Of a DNA stretch of 64,000 bases, positions 19,967-29,819 are shown one piece after another (position 1 is the first letter of the stretch; the number at the start of each line of letters is the position of its first letter). Under the pieces are notes generated by a model. That model saw nothing but the letters and a program-made list of their open reading frames with translations, was not told where the DNA came from and made no database searches. The translations under genes and the position numbers were made by a program. This DNA is from Owenweeksia hongkongensis DSM 17368. GTDB taxonomy: Bacteria > Bacteroidota > Bacteroidia > Flavobacteriales > Schleiferiaceae. The DNA lies in the NCBI RefSeq assembly GCF_000236705.1, contig NC_016599.1:3906001-3970000 (forward strand), written 5' to 3'.

Positions 19967-20715
19967 CGGATGGCAATGTTTTGAGTTTTTAAATAGTTTT
20001 TTAGATCAGGAATAGGAATTTCCCCAAAGTGAAAAATGCTGGCTGCCAAAGCGCCCGTGGCATTGGTTTTACTGAATACATCTACAAAATGATTAATCTC
20101 ACCTGCGCCTCCGGAAGCTATGATGGGCAAATTAACCACGTTGCCAATAAGCTGAAGTAACTCAATGGCAAAGCCTTTTTTCTGGCCGTCATGGTTCATA
20201 CTCGTAAGTAGCAATTCACCAGCACCAAATTGTTCGGCCGTGTAAGCCCATTTTTCGGTAAGCCATTCTGTTTTTTTTCTTCCTCCCTGAGTATATACGT
20301 GCCATTGGCCTTTCTCCTTATGAGTATCAATAGCCACTACCACTGCCTGGCTCCCAACTTCACTAGCCAGTTCTTGTATTAGTTCGGGGCGCCTTACGGC
20401 AGATGAATTAATGCTCAACTTATCAGCTCCGGCTGCAATTACTTCTTTACCTAGTCCCACAGAATCAATACCTCCACCCACCGTGAAAGGGATGTTTATG
20501 ATTTGAGCAATTTTCTCTACCAATGGTAAAAGGGTTTTGCGCTTTTCATGAGTAGCTGAAATATCCAGAAACACCAATTCATCCGCACCTTCATCTACGT
20601 AGCGCTGGGCAAGTTCCAGAGGGTCTCCTGCATCTCGAAGGTTTTTAAAACTCACACCTTTTACCGTGCGTCCCTGATCTATATCCAAGCACGGAATTAT
20701 TCTTTTTTTGAGCAT
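19963..20715 (-). CDS. hisF: Imidazole glycerol phosphate synthase, cyclase subunit
   Basis: 250 residues, a (beta/alpha)8 barrel. Catalytic D11 lies in RIIPCLDID and the second acid near residue 130 in VAIDTHK. Phosphate loops are visible at GGGIDS and ASGGAGE. It uses ammonia from HisH to make IGP and AICAR. It begins two bases after the hisA stop, typical for translationally coupled his genes. Confidence 0.98.
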   Translation of the reverse strand: MLKKRIIPCLDIDQGRTVKGVSFKNLRDAGDPLELAQRYVDEGADELVFLDISATHEKRKTLLPLVEKIAQIINIPFTVGGGIDSVGLGKEVIAAGADKLSINSSAVRRPELIQELASEVGSQAVVVAIDTHKEKGQWHVYTQGGRKKTEWLTEKWAYTAEQFGAGELLLTSMNHDGQKKGFAIELLQLIGNVVNLPIIASGGAGEINHFVDVFSKTNATGALAASIFHFGEIPIPDLKNYLKTQNIAIR

Positions 20716-20717
20716 GA

Positions 20718-21455
20718 TCAGTCGTTGTTAGAGTTATCATTTCGTTCAAAAGTCACCAGCTCATCCAAGGGAATTTTACCTTCATAAATGGCCTTTCCAA
20801 CAATAGTACCTTCGCAACCTATTTCGCGTAGTTTTTTCAAATCGTCAAGCTTGCTAATGCCGCCACTGGCCACAATTTTTGCAGATGAATTCTGAATGAG
20901 GGATGAGTATAATTCAAAGGCTGGGCCGGCAAGCATTCCATCTTTGCTGATGTCGGTTGCTGTGATGTTCTGAACGCCTTGCTCACAGTAGTTTTGGACA
21001 AATGGCAAAATAGATTGTGAGCTTTGTTCTTCCCATCCGCTTATGGCCACCATTCCATTTAAGGAGTCTGCGCTGAGGATAATTTTTTTTGCCCCATATT
21101 TGGATAGGCAGGACAAGAAAAACTCAGGATTTTTTACAGCAATGCTACCAAAGTTGAGCTGTTGTGCTCCGCAATCAAATGCTTTTTTCACATCCTCCAT
21201 GGTTTTTAATCCACCTCCAAAATCCACCACCAAGTTGGTGTTTGAGGTAATTTCTAAAAGCGTTTTTTCATTCACTACTTTTCCACTTCGGGCCCCATCC
21301 AAATCCACGAGGTGTAAGTATTTTAAACCCGCATCTTCAAAAGATTTGGCAACCTCCAATGGCTTGTCAGGGTAAGTTGTTTTGGAAGTGAAGCTACCTT
21401 GTGAAAGGCGCACACATTGCCCGTCAATTATATCTATAGCTGGTATTATTCTCAT
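20718..21455 (-). CDS. hisA: ProFAR isomerase
   Basis: 245 residues, a (beta/alpha)8 barrel paralogous to HisF. D8 in IIPAIDI is the catalytic base; GGGLKT and ASGGISK are the phosphate-binding loops. It isomerises ProFAR to PRFAR, the HisF substrate. The start overlaps the hisH stop by four bases. Confidence 0.98.
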   Translation of the reverse strand: MRIIPAIDIIDGQCVRLSQGSFTSKTTYPDKPLEVAKSFEDAGLKYLHLVDLDGARSGKVVNEKTLLEITSNTNLVVDFGGGLKTMEDVKKAFDCGAQQLNFGSIAVKNPEFFLSCLSKYGAKKIILSADSLNGMVAISGWEEQSSQSILPFVQNYCEQGVQNITATDISKDGMLAGPAFELYSSLIQNSSAKIVASGGISKLDDLKKLREIGCEGTIVGKAIYEGKIPLDELVTFERNDNSNND

Positions 21456-22039
21456 AAGTCAATAAAGTTTTGAAGGATTCGCTCACCGGTTTTACCTGAT
21501 TTTTCAGGGTGGAACTGAGCTCCGAAGAAATTATCTTTTTGAAGTGCGGCACTAAAGGGTAGGAGGTAGTCGCATTCAGCAATAGTTTGCGTACAAGTAG
21601 CCGCGTAAAAACTATGTACAAAATAGAAATCATCGCCAGTTTCTACGCTATCCATTAGAGGACTTTTGGCTTTTGATAAATTATTCCAGCCGGTGTGTGG
21701 AATAATACCTTTCGCAGGGAATCTTTTTACTTCCGTATCAAATATTTTCAGTCCTGTAGTGTTTCCTTCTTCCGAAAAATTACACATAAGTTGCATGCCT
21801 AAGCAAATACCTAAAACAGGTTGGGTGAGCTGTGGAATCAATGAGTCCAGGTTTTGTATTTTCAAATATTTCATGGCTGAGCTAGCCTCACCAACACCCG
21901 GGAAAATTACTTTGTCGGCTTTTAGTAATTCTTGCGGGTCATCCGTCAAAATGGCTTCAATACCCAATCGCGCCAAGGCGTAATTAAGCGAGGTGCTATT
22001 GCCCGCATTGTATTTTAATATCGCTATCCGTTGTTTCAT
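21452..22039 (-). CDS. hisH: Imidazole glycerol phosphate synthase, glutaminase subunit
   Basis: 195 residues, a class I glutamine amidotransferase. Nucleophile C79 in LGICLGMQ, and H177/E179 in QFHPEKSG. It releases ammonia for HisF. The N-terminal YNAGN is the usual HisH-type glutaminase start. Overlaps hisB by four bases. Confidence 0.97.
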   Translation of the reverse strand: MKQRIAILKYNAGNSTSLNYALARLGIEAILTDDPQELLKADKVIFPGVGEASSAMKYLKIQNLDSLIPQLTQPVLGICLGMQLMCNFSEEGNTTGLKIFDTEVKRFPAKGIIPHTGWNNLSKAKSPLMDSVETGDDFYFVHSFYAATCTQTIAECDYLLPFSAALQKDNFFGAQFHPEKSGKTGERILQNFIDL

Positions 22040-23124
22040 AATACTCCTTTTGTACTGGGGATTTTGCCGCTATCGCTTTGCGTTATGGCCATTTTTATGG
22101 CTTGCGCAAAAGCCTTAAAAATTGATTCAATCTTGTGATGTTCGTTTTGACCTTCTGCTTTTATATTGAGGTTACATTGGGCCGCATCACTAAAGGATTT
22201 AAAGAAGTGCAAAAACATTTCCGTGGGCATATCTCCAACCTTTTCGCGGGTAAACATGGCATCCCAAACCAGCCAAGGACGGCCACCAAAATCAATAGCT
22301 ACTTGTGAAACGCAATCATCCATGGGCAGAAGAAAGCCATAGCGCTGAACACCTTTTTTGCTTCCCAAAGCCTTGCGAAAAGCTTCTCCAAGGGTGAGCG
22401 CCACATCTTCAATAGTGTGGTGTTCGTCTATCTCCAAATCACCATTTGCTGAAATAGTCAAATCCACATTGCCATGGCGCGCCAGCTGATCGAGCATGTG
22501 ATCAAAAAATGGCAAACCCGTAGAGATTTGCGATTTCCCTGAACCATCCAAATTGAGGATTACCTCAATCGCGGTTTCTTTGGTAGTTCTTTTTACCGAA
22601 GCTTTACGGTCGGTATTTCGCAAAAAGTGATAAATATCTTCCCAACGAGTAGTTGATAGATTTGCGTTTTCTTCTTTCGCGGAAGCGAGAAGAATAGATT
22701 TTGCACCCAAGTTTTTAGCTAACTCCACATCCGTCAGTCGGTCACCAATTACCACTGAATTGGCCAAGTCATAAGAACCATAAATGTATTTCTGAAGCAG
22801 GCCGGTTCCTGGTTTTCGGGTATCCTTTTTTTCTTCCGGAAAACTCTTGTCAATCAAAATTTCACTGAAGGTAATTCCCTCGTTTTTTAGAGTATTCAGC
22901 ATTTTGTTTTGGGCGGGCCAAAAATCCTCTTCGGGGAAAGAGCTTGTACCCAGCCCATCCTGATTGGTCACCATCACCAATTCATAATCCAGCTCGCGCG
23001 ATATTTTACCCAGCCATTGAAATACTTCAGGGTAAAACTCCAGTTTTTCGAGGCTGTCAATTTGTTGATCTTCCGGCTCAATGATTAAGGTGCCGTCTCG
23101 ATCTATGAATAGAACTTTCTTCAT
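22036..23124 (-). CDS. hisB: Bifunctional histidinol-phosphatase / IGP dehydratase
   Basis: 362 residues. Residues 1-165 are a HAD phosphatase with D8/D10 in FIDRDGT and GDRLTD near 127. The Cys-rich zinc loop of the enterobacterial enzyme is missing: the corresponding stretch near 92-106 has no cysteine. Residues 175-362 are IGP dehydratase with FFDHMLDQ (206-213), the metal-binding HHTIED near 235 and a second EHHKIES near 328. It catalyses steps 6 and 8 of the pathway. Overlaps hisC by four bases. Confidence 0.96.
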   Translation of the reverse strand: MKKVLFIDRDGTLIIEPEDQQIDSLEKLEFYPEVFQWLGKISRELDYELVMVTNQDGLGTSSFPEEDFWPAQNKMLNTLKNEGITFSEILIDKSFPEEKKDTRKPGTGLLQKYIYGSYDLANSVVIGDRLTDVELAKNLGAKSILLASAKEENANLSTTRWEDIYHFLRNTDRKASVKRTTKETAIEVILNLDGSGKSQISTGLPFFDHMLDQLARHGNVDLTISANGDLEIDEHHTIEDVALTLGEAFRKALGSKKGVQRYGFLLPMDDCVSQVAIDFGGRPWLVWDAMFTREKVGDMPTEMFLHFFKSFSDAAQCNLNIKAEGQNEHHKIESIFKAFAQAIKMAITQSDSGKIPSTKGVL

Positions 23125-24158
23125 TTTTCTAGTTTTTTAAAGCGATCCAGCGCTTTTATTAAAGTTTGGTTTTCCTTTTTGGTTCCTATAGAAATCCTCA
23201 GGCAGCCTTCTATTTGAGAGCTTCTATTCCGAACGATAATGCCGTTTTGTAAAAGAAATTGATACAATTTTTGCGGCTTGGCTACACTAATCAGAATGAA
23301 ATTAGCCTGTGTTGGAAATACACGTTTTACAAAGGAGTAGGCATTTAATGCAACTATCATTTTCTTACGCTCCGACTTTAGAACCAAAGTATTTTGATAG
23401 ATGCGGGCACTCTTTAATAGAATGTCTAAAGCAGCTTTCTGGTTTAATTCGCTCACATTGTAAGGCGGCTTTACTTTAGTAAGAAGCTCTATGATTTCAG
23501 GATTTCCGAAAGCAATTCCCACCCGTGCTGCTGCCAAACTCCAGGCTTTGCTAAAGGTTTGGCTCACCAATAGATTTGGAAAATCTGATAGCTTTTCTGA
23601 CCATGATTTTTGATTGCTAAACTGTGCGTAGGCTTCGTCCATTATCACAAGGCCGTCAAAATATTTTAGCAATCGAGTTATGCATTCCTCACTCAAAATA
23701 TTGCCTGTAGGATTGTTGGGCGAGCACAGAAAAATAATTTTCACATCCCTTTCTTGCAGGGCTTTTTTAATAATGCTTTCATCAAGATCGAAATCTTTGT
23801 TTAACGGAATTTCGACCATTTCTACATCGTTGAGCTGTGCCGATACTTTATACATTCCATAGGTTGGAACAAAGGACAAAGCTTTGTCTACACCGGGTGT
23901 ACAGAAGATGCGGAATAGTAAGTCGATTATTTCATCGCTACCATTTCCGATAAAAATCTCATTCGCCTTTACATTCCATTGGTTAGCAATTTTAGATTTT
24001 AAAGTGATCTGATGTGGGTCAGGATAACGGTTGAGCTTTCCAAAAGGGCTTTCGTTCGCATCCAAAAATACTTGAGCTTCTCCCTTAAACTCATCGCGCG
24101 AAGAACTGTAAGGCATCATTTTTAAAATGTTGGGTCTCGCCAATTTTTCAAGTTCCAT
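23121..24158 (-). CDS. hisC: Histidinol-phosphate aminotransferase
   Basis: 345 residues, a PLP-dependent fold type I aminotransferase. ANESPFG near the N terminus, SPNNPTGN (146-153), D174 in VIMDEAY, and PLP-binding K204 in SQTFSKAW. It transfers an amino group to imidazole acetol phosphate. It follows hisD by three bases. Confidence 0.97.
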   Translation of the reverse strand: MELEKLARPNILKMMPYSSSRDEFKGEAQVFLDANESPFGKLNRYPDPHQITLKSKIANQWNVKANEIFIGNGSDEIIDLLFRIFCTPGVDKALSFVPTYGMYKVSAQLNDVEMVEIPLNKDFDLDESIIKKALQERDVKIIFLCSPNNPTGNILSEECITRLLKYFDGLVIMDEAYAQFSNQKSWSEKLSDFPNLLVSQTFSKAWSLAAARVGIAFGNPEIIELLTKVKPPYNVSELNQKAALDILLKSARIYQNTLVLKSERKKMIVALNAYSFVKRVFPTQANFILISVAKPQKLYQFLLQNGIIVRNRSSQIEGCLRISIGTKKENQTLIKALDRFKKLEK

Positions 24159-24161
24159 AGC

Positions 24162-25442
24162 TTATGATTTTGAGGTTCTAATAGTTACCGCATTTTTATG
24201 CGCCTGAAGGCCTTCGGCTTCCGCCATTATTTCTATGGCATTGCCAATTCCATCCAACCCTTCCTTAGATATTTCCTGAAAGCTGATGTACTTGGTAAAG
24301 CTGGAAAGTGACACTCCGCTGTAACTTTCGGCAAACCCATTAGTGGGCAAGGTGTGGTTGGTGCCACTGGCATAATCGCCCGCACTCTCGCAACTATAGT
24401 TTCCTATAAATACAGATCCTGCATTGGTTACAGCTCCCGCCAAATCCGAGGGATTCTCACAAGCCAATATCAGGTGCTCAGGTGCATATAAATTACTGAA
24501 GGCTATGCAGTCACTCAGGTTTTTCAGTAGAATGGCTTTGCTGTTTTGCAATGCTTTTTGAGTTACTTCCATTCGCGGAAGCGCACGTAGTTGTTTCTCA
24601 ATTTCGTTCAAAACATTAGCCACCACATCTTTGCAGGTGGATAATAATATCACCTGACTATCAGGGCCATGCTCTGCTTGAGAAAGTAAATCTGCCGCCA
24701 CAAAATCAGGACGTGCACTTTCATCAGCAATTACCAATACCTCGCTTGGTCCTGCAGGCATGTCTATGGCCACACCTTTTGTTTGAACCAGCTCTTTAGC
24801 TTTAGTTACAAATTGATTTCCAGGGCCAAATATTTTATTCACTTTGGGAATAGAAGATGTTCCGTAAGCCATAGCCGCAATAGCCTGCGCACCACCGATT
24901 TTAAACACATTTTTGATTCCTAATAAGGAAGCGGTGTATAAGGTTGCTGGGTGAATTTTGCCATTTTTGTTAGGAGGTGTGCACACCACAATTTCCGGGC
25001 ATCCGGCTAATTTTGCTGGTATGCCAAGCATCAATAAGGTGGAGAATAAAGGGGCAGAGCCACCAGGGATATACAAGCCTACTTTTTGAATGGGAACTTG
25101 TTTTTGCCAGCAAACTACTCCAGGACTGGTTTCAATTTTTTGCAATGACAATCGCTGCGCGGCATGAAATTTCTCAATGTTGCTTTTTGCTATCTGAATG
25201 GCATTTTTGAGTTCCTCATCTACTTCACCCTCGGCATCAGAAAATTCACTTGAACTAACCGAAAGGGAATCAAGGGAAACCTGATCATATTTTTCTAAAA
25301 GCTCGAAAAGAGCCTGATCGCCAAAGGTTTTTACTTTGGCGAGAATTGAATTTACTACTTCATCAAGGTCAGCAGTACCCAGCGATGGTCGAGACACCAA
25401 ATTGTACCAATCTTGCTTTTCGGGATAATTAATTAGCTCCAT
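24162..25442 (-). CDS. hisD: Histidinol dehydrogenase
   Basis: 426 residues from the ATG at 25442; a GTG one codon upstream (25445) is also possible. The ATG shares its A with the TGA stop of hisG, which favours it. Zinc-site residues lie in LLSQAEHGPD (Q and H near 255/258), and the C-terminal signature SAGDYASGTNHTLPT is present. It catalyses the last two oxidations from histidinol to histidine with NAD. Confidence 0.97.
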   Translation of the reverse strand: MELINYPEKQDWYNLVSRPSLGTADLDEVVNSILAKVKTFGDQALFELLEKYDQVSLDSLSVSSSEFSDAEGEVDEELKNAIQIAKSNIEKFHAAQRLSLQKIETSPGVVCWQKQVPIQKVGLYIPGGSAPLFSTLLMLGIPAKLAGCPEIVVCTPPNKNGKIHPATLYTASLLGIKNVFKIGGAQAIAAMAYGTSSIPKVNKIFGPGNQFVTKAKELVQTKGVAIDMPAGPSEVLVIADESARPDFVAADLLSQAEHGPDSQVILLSTCKDVVANVLNEIEKQLRALPRMEVTQKALQNSKAILLKNLSDCIAFSNLYAPEHLILACENPSDLAGAVTNAGSVFIGNYSCESAGDYASGTNHTLPTNGFAESYSGVSLSSFTKYISFQEISKEGLDGIGNAIEIMAEAEGLQAHKNAVTIRTSKS

Positions 25443-26299
25443 CACACAATCATTTTTTCAATCGGTGAAACAAGAATTCCTTCAGCACCAAGGTTTTGCA
25501 ACTGATCAATGATGTTCCAAAAATCATCTTCTCTTACTACGGAGTGGATACTCACCCAACCACTTTCTGCAAGAGGGAGCACTGTAGGACTTTTCATTCC
25601 AGGTAAGATTTTCGTGATTTTTTCAACCGATTGCTGCGGAGCATTTAGTAAAATGTATTTGTTGTTTTTGGCTTCGTTTACGGCCTTAAACCTGAAAAGA
25701 AGTTGATTTAATAGCCTTTGGTTTTCAGGACTTAAATTGTCGTTTACAATAAGGGAAGCTTCACTTTTTAGTACTACTTCTACTTCTTTAAGACCATTCA
25801 TTACCAATGTACTTCCGGTACTTACCAGGTCGCAAATACCATCAGCCAAACCTATGCTTGGAGCAATTTCTACGCTACCGCTAATTTTTTCAATTTCGGC
25901 TGTAATGTCATTTTCTTTAAAGTAATTGGAAAGAATATTGGGATAGCTGGTAGCCACGCGCTTGCCTTGAAAGTAGCTCAGGTCAGTATACTTATCTTCT
26001 CGAGGTACTGCTAATGAAAGGCGGCATTTTGCAAAGCCAAGCGGCATAGCTTCGGTTAGATTTAGGTTTTGCTCAAAAACCTCATTTTGGCCAACAATTC
26101 CAATATGAGCAACACCTTCTGCTACATATTGGGGAATGTCATCGTCCCTTAAAAAGAGAACTTCAATTGGAAAATTGCTGGCTTCGGATTTTAATTTTCG
26201 ATTGCCATTGCTCACCTTGATTCCGCTTTCTTCCAGCAGCTTTAGTGACTTTTCACTTAGGCGTCCACTTTTTTGAATCGCCAGTTTTAATTTACTCAT
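25442..26299 (-). CDS. hisG: ATP phosphoribosyltransferase, long form
   Basis: 285 residues, the committed first step of histidine synthesis. The PRPP loop DGICDLVSTGSTL lies at 153-165. The C-terminal part (about 210-285) is the ACT-like regulatory domain of the hexameric long form, so histidine feedback inhibition is expected and no HisZ partner is needed. It is the first enzyme gene of the operon and lies directly after the leader-peptide attenuator. Confidence 0.97.
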   Translation of the reverse strand: MSKLKLAIQKSGRLSEKSLKLLEESGIKVSNGNRKLKSEASNFPIEVLFLRDDDIPQYVAEGVAHIGIVGQNEVFEQNLNLTEAMPLGFAKCRLSLAVPREDKYTDLSYFQGKRVATSYPNILSNYFKENDITAEIEKISGSVEIAPSIGLADGICDLVSTGSTLVMNGLKEVEVVLKSEASLIVNDNLSPENQRLLNQLLFRFKAVNEAKNNKYILLNAPQQSVEKITKILPGMKSPTVLPLAESGWVSIHSVVREDDFWNIIDQLQNLGAEGILVSPIEKMIV

Positions 26300-26347
26300 T
26301 ACATTTTTTGGTTAATGTCTGAGCAAAAAAGGGGAGTGGTTAAAAAC

Positions 26348-26383
26348 GAAAAAACCCGCCTGAGATGCTCAGACGGGTTTTTG
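26348..26383 (-). terminator. his operon attenuator terminator
   Basis: On the minus strand: AAAAACCCGTCTGAG, loop CAT, CTCAGGCGGG and six T. The 5' arm can pair instead with TCAGGCG inside the leader ORF (26417-26423), which repeats the 3' arm. This provides the mutually exclusive antiterminator helix. Confidence 0.9.
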
Positions 26384-26404
26384 AAAATTTATAGTATACA
26401 CATA

Positions 26405-26467
26405 TCATTTCCTCCTCGCCTGATGACCAGAATGAAAATGATGATGTAGTTGTTGATTCGTTATCAT
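26405..26467 (-). CDS. hisL: his operon leader peptide (20 aa, five His)
   Basis: MITNQQLHHHFHSGHQARRK. His occupies residues 8, 9, 10, 12 and 15. It ends 22 bases before the terminator. A ribosome stalled at the His run leaves the downstream CATCAGGCG free to pair with the terminator's 5' arm (antitermination); a ribosome reaching the stop codon covers it and allows termination. This is the logic of enterobacterial his attenuation. The start codon lies only five bases after the -7 element, so the message may be nearly leaderless. Confidence 0.88.
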   Translation of the reverse strand: MITNQQLHHHFHSGHQARRK

Positions 26468-26472
26468 GGGGC

Positions 26473-26502
26473 CAAATGTAGACAAAAATGTCAGCTATGC
26501 AA
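26473..26502 (-). promoter_or_regulatory. his operon promoter (TTG-N19-TACATTTG)
   Basis: TTG at 26500-26502, a 19-base spacer and TACATTTG at 26473-26480 match the Bacteroidota primary sigma consensus. The next ATG is that of the leader peptide, five bases downstream. Confidence 0.8.
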
Positions 26503-26682
26503 TTTTCGGGTTTAGGATATTCTGAATTAATAGATATTAGAAGAGGGCTGCGGACTCTAAAACCTGTTATGGATAGTCTTTTTTAAGTCAAAAAAGGAAG
26601 CTTAGTTTTAAATCATTTTTACTGTCCATACTCTAGTTGCAACAGGCAAAAATATGTGTGAAGGCTATTTGATTGCATAGGT
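26503..26682. other. Intergenic region between arg and his operons
   Basis: No gene seen. It holds the region upstream of the his promoter and the 3' end of the arg transcript. TTTTTTGACTTAAAAAA near 26580-26600 could form a weak AT-only hairpin, but no convincing arg terminator is visible. Confidence 0.4.
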
Positions 26683-27963
26683 TTAGTTTTCTGACTTCAT
26701 TTTAAGTTTGATTTCCTCCAAACAAAGATTTCCAATACTTCCTTCATGTACATGATTCACTTCTTTTGAAGGGCTGAACTTTCCATCCATAATTTCTTTC
26801 CCCAACTTTTGATAGGCATCTCTAAATGTCATTCCGTTCATCACAAGTTTATTTACTTCTTCTACGCTGTAGAGGTAGTCATATATTGGATTTTCCAGTA
26901 ATTTATCATTGATGGAAATATGCTGCAGCATAAAGTCACAAACCTCCAAATTGTCCTTGGTTTGATCAATTCCGTTCATCAGGCTTTCCTTTAAAAGCTG
27001 AAAATCGCGATGATAACCGGTTGTGAGGTTATTGGTTATAAAACTCAGTTCTACTGGTAAGTTTTGAATCTTGTTGCTATGGGCGCGCATCAATTCAAAC
27101 ACATCTGGGTTTTGTTTGTGCGGCATTATACTCGATCCGGTTGTAAGCTCTTTAGGGAAACCTACAAAGTTGAAATTCTGACTCATAAAAAGACAAATGT
27201 CAGCGGAAAGCTTGGACAAAGTTCCTGCTACAGAAGCCAAAGCGTAGCCTATGGTTTTCTCTAGTTTTCCACGGCTCATTTGGGCAGCCACTACATTGTA
27301 CTTCATGGTTTCAAAACCAAGCAGTTCGGTGGTCATAGAGCGGTTGATAGGGAAAGAAGTACCATAGCCTGCAGCTGACCCAAGTGGATTTTGATCGGCA
27401 ACTTTTAGTGCAGCATTTAGCATGATCATATCATCGATTAAGCTTTCTGCGTAAGCGCTAAACCAAAGGCCAAAGGAAGAAGGCATGGCCACCTGCATGT
27501 GCGTGTAGCCGGGCATGAGTACATTTTTGTGCTGTTCGGCTAGCTTCAGTAAAGTGTCAAATAGATTTTGGATCAATGATTTTATATTATGTATCTCCTC
27601 TTTGACATACAAGTGCAGATCCACTAAAACCTGATCGTTGCGCGAACGTGCGGTGTGAATTTTTTTTCCGGCTTCGCCAATTTGCTGAACCAGCTCAAAT
27701 TCAATTTTACTATGCACATCCTCAAATTGCTCCTCAATAATAAAATCTCCATTTTCAATTTGGGTATCAATGGTTTGCAGTGCTTTTAAAATATCATCAA
27801 GTTCTTGTGTATCAAGAATGCCGATTTTGTGGAGCATAACAGCATGAGCAATATTTCCACGCACATCATGCTTGGCAAGCTTCAAGTCGAGCTGACGATC
27901 ATTGCCTACAGTATATCGGTCTACAATATTTTCGGTGGTGTATCCTTTATCCCAGAGTTTCAT
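26683..27963 (-). CDS. argH: Argininosuccinate lyase
   Basis: 426 residues, shorter than the usual 460 or so, as is common in Bacteroidota. It carries the fumarase-superfamily signature GSSIMPHKQNPD, the N-terminal ARSRNDQ substrate loop and the HMQVAMP segment. It splits argininosuccinate into arginine and fumarate. It is the last gene of the arginine operon, 12 bases after the deacylase gene. Confidence 0.96.
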   Translation of the reverse strand: MKLWDKGYTTENIVDRYTVGNDRQLDLKLAKHDVRGNIAHAVMLHKIGILDTQELDDILKALQTIDTQIENGDFIIEEQFEDVHSKIEFELVQQIGEAGKKIHTARSRNDQVLVDLHLYVKEEIHNIKSLIQNLFDTLLKLAEQHKNVLMPGYTHMQVAMPSSFGLWFSAYAESLIDDMIMLNAALKVADQNPLGSAAGYGTSFPINRSMTTELLGFETMKYNVVAAQMSRGKLEKTIGYALASVAGTLSKLSADICLFMSQNFNFVGFPKELTTGSSIMPHKQNPDVFELMRAHSNKIQNLPVELSFITNNLTTGYHRDFQLLKESLMNGIDQTKDNLEVCDFMLQHISINDKLLENPIYDYLYSVEEVNKLVMNGMTFRDAYQKLGKEIMDGKFSPSKEVNHVHEGSIGNLCLEEIKLKMKSEN

Positions 27964-27975
27964 AGGGTATGTTTT

Positions 27976-29028
27976 TTATAATATGGTTTCAAAAAGTTTA
28001 ATGTAAATGTCGATGCCTTCTTCAATCTCATTTAAATAAATAAATTCATTGGCCTGATGCGATCGCGTGGAATCTCCGGGTCCTAATTTTAAAGAAGGAC
28101 ATGATAGCGAAGCCTGATCGGAAAGAGTAGGCGAGCCATAGGTAGTTCTTCCCAAAGCAATACCCGCCTGAACGATGGGATGATTTTCTGGTATAGAAGA
28201 CGAATTCAATCGGAAGGAGCGGGCCTTTAACTCACTCTTAGTGTGTTCGTTAATAATTTCAAAAACCTCCTGATTGCTGTAATGCTCATTCACGCGAACG
28301 TCTATCACAAAGTGGCAACTGGCGGGAACAACATTGTGCTGGCTGCCGGCATTTATTTGTGTGACGCTCATTTTTACCGGACCCAGCACCTCCGAAGCTG
28401 TTGAGAAGCTATAGTTGCGTATCCACTGAATATCATCCATAGCATTATAAATGGCATTGTCGGTATTGGTGTGTGCTGCGTGGCCTGAAACACCAGGTGC
28501 GTAAGCGTCAATTACCAACAGGCCTTTTTCGGCTATGGCCAGGTTCATTTGTGTAGGCTCGCCCACCACTGCAAATTCTATCGGTGGTGTTATTTTCAAC
28601 AAACTATTCAGGCCATTCGGTCCAGAACTTTCTTCTTCCGCAGTAGCGGCCATTAGCAGGTTGTACCTAAGGTTTTCACTTGCGTAAAAATGGGTAAAGA
28701 GAGCGATGAGCGAAACCAGACAACCACCAGCATCATTGCTGCCAAGGCCATATAACTTTCCATCTTCCACCTTGGCTTCAAATGGATCATTGGTATAACC
28801 TGAGTTTGGCTTTACCGTGTCGTGATGTGAGTTGAGAAGTATGGTTGGTTTATTTTTGTCAAAGTGTTTGTTGGTTGCCCAAATGTTATTGTCATTTCGA
28901 TTAAAGGGAATTTTATGATCATCAAACCAGTTGCAAATATGCTTTGCGGTTTCATCTTCTTCACCCGAAAAGGAAGGTGTCACAATTAACTTTTTTAGTA
29001 GTTCAATGGCTTTTTGCTGTAGTTCCAT
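27976..29028 (-). CDS. argE: N-acylornithine/N-acylcitrulline deacylase (M20 family)
   Basis: 350 residues, an M20 metallopeptidase-fold deacylase. Metal ligands are visible in SHHDTV, GSNDAGG and EEESSGPNG, with a dimerisation domain between. In Bacteroidota, carbamoylation occurs on N-acylornithine, so this enzyme probably removes the acyl group from N-acylcitrulline before ArgG, rather than acting as a classical acetylornithine deacetylase. Whether the acyl group is acetyl or succinyl cannot be read from the sequence. Confidence 0.88.
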   Translation of the reverse strand: MELQQKAIELLKKLIVTPSFSGEEDETAKHICNWFDDHKIPFNRNDNNIWATNKHFDKNKPTILLNSHHDTVKPNSGYTNDPFEAKVEDGKLYGLGSNDAGGCLVSLIALFTHFYASENLRYNLLMAATAEEESSGPNGLNSLLKITPPIEFAVVGEPTQMNLAIAEKGLLVIDAYAPGVSGHAAHTNTDNAIYNAMDDIQWIRNYSFSTASEVLGPVKMSVTQINAGSQHNVVPASCHFVIDVRVNEHYSNQEVFEIINEHTKSELKARSFRLNSSSIPENHPIVQAGIALGRTTYGSPTLSDQASLSCPSLKLGPGDSTRSHQANEFIYLNEIEEGIDIYIKLFETIL

Positions 29029-29039
29029 TCTTGAAAAAT

Positions 29040-29819
29040 TTAGAGGATTAAAGTGCTATGAACGGAGGTTTCATCCTTTAGAAAATTGATGTTGCCTATA
29101 CACACTTTTGATACTTTATTTTTCAAGGCATGAAAGCAATTCTCCATTTTAGGCAGCATCCCATCATGAATGCTATTGGCGTTTTTTAGCGCTTCATATT
29201 TAATGCTGTCGATATTTTCAATCACTGAATTATCATCAGCCAAATCTGCCAACACGCCTTGTTTTTCGAAGCAGTAAATTAATTCTGTTTCATATTCTTT
29301 TACCAGTGCTATTGCCAATTCCGAAGCAATGGTGTCGGCATTAGTGTTTAGCAATTGCCCATTTCCGTCATGGGTGATAGCACAAAATACAGGACAAATT
29401 CCATCCTGTAGCCATTGAGAAATCACAGGGTGATTTACAGTTTTTACATCACCCACAAAACCGAAATCAATTGGCTCAACCGGACGTTTGATAGAAAGAA
29501 TGCTATTTCCATCTGCACCGGTAAAGCCAGCAGCATTACAAGTAAAAGCCTGCAATTGGGCCACTATGTTTTTATTGATCAGCCCTGCGTAGATCATGGT
29601 TACAATGTCTATGTCTTCGGCAGATGTAATTCTTCGACCATTGATCATTTGAGGTTCGATACCAAGTTTTCTGCTAAATATAGATGCCTTTTTTCCACCA
29701 CCATGCACCAGAATTTTATGACCTTCCATTTTGGAAAAGGAGTGCAAAACTTCAGAAAGTGCCGCAGGGTCGTCAATAACGTTTCCTCCAACTTTTATGA
29801 TTCTTAGTTTATCCGACAT
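29040..29819 (-). CDS. argB: N-acylglutamate kinase
   Basis: 259 residues, amino acid kinase fold. KVGGNVIDD and VHGGGKKAS are the phosphate-binding Gly-rich loops; NTNADTIASELA is the nucleotide/substrate segment. It phosphorylates N-acylglutamate. Overlaps the carbamoyltransferase gene by 11 bases. Confidence 0.95.
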   Translation of the reverse strand: MSDKLRIIKVGGNVIDDPAALSEVLHSFSKMEGHKILVHGGGKKASIFSRKLGIEPQMINGRRITSAEDIDIVTMIYAGLINKNIVAQLQAFTCNAAGFTGADGNSILSIKRPVEPIDFGFVGDVKTVNHPVISQWLQDGICPVFCAITHDGNGQLLNTNADTIASELAIALVKEYETELIYCFEKQGVLADLADDNSVIENIDSIKYEALKNANSIHDGMLPKMENCFHALKNKVSKVCIGNINFLKDETSVHSTLIL

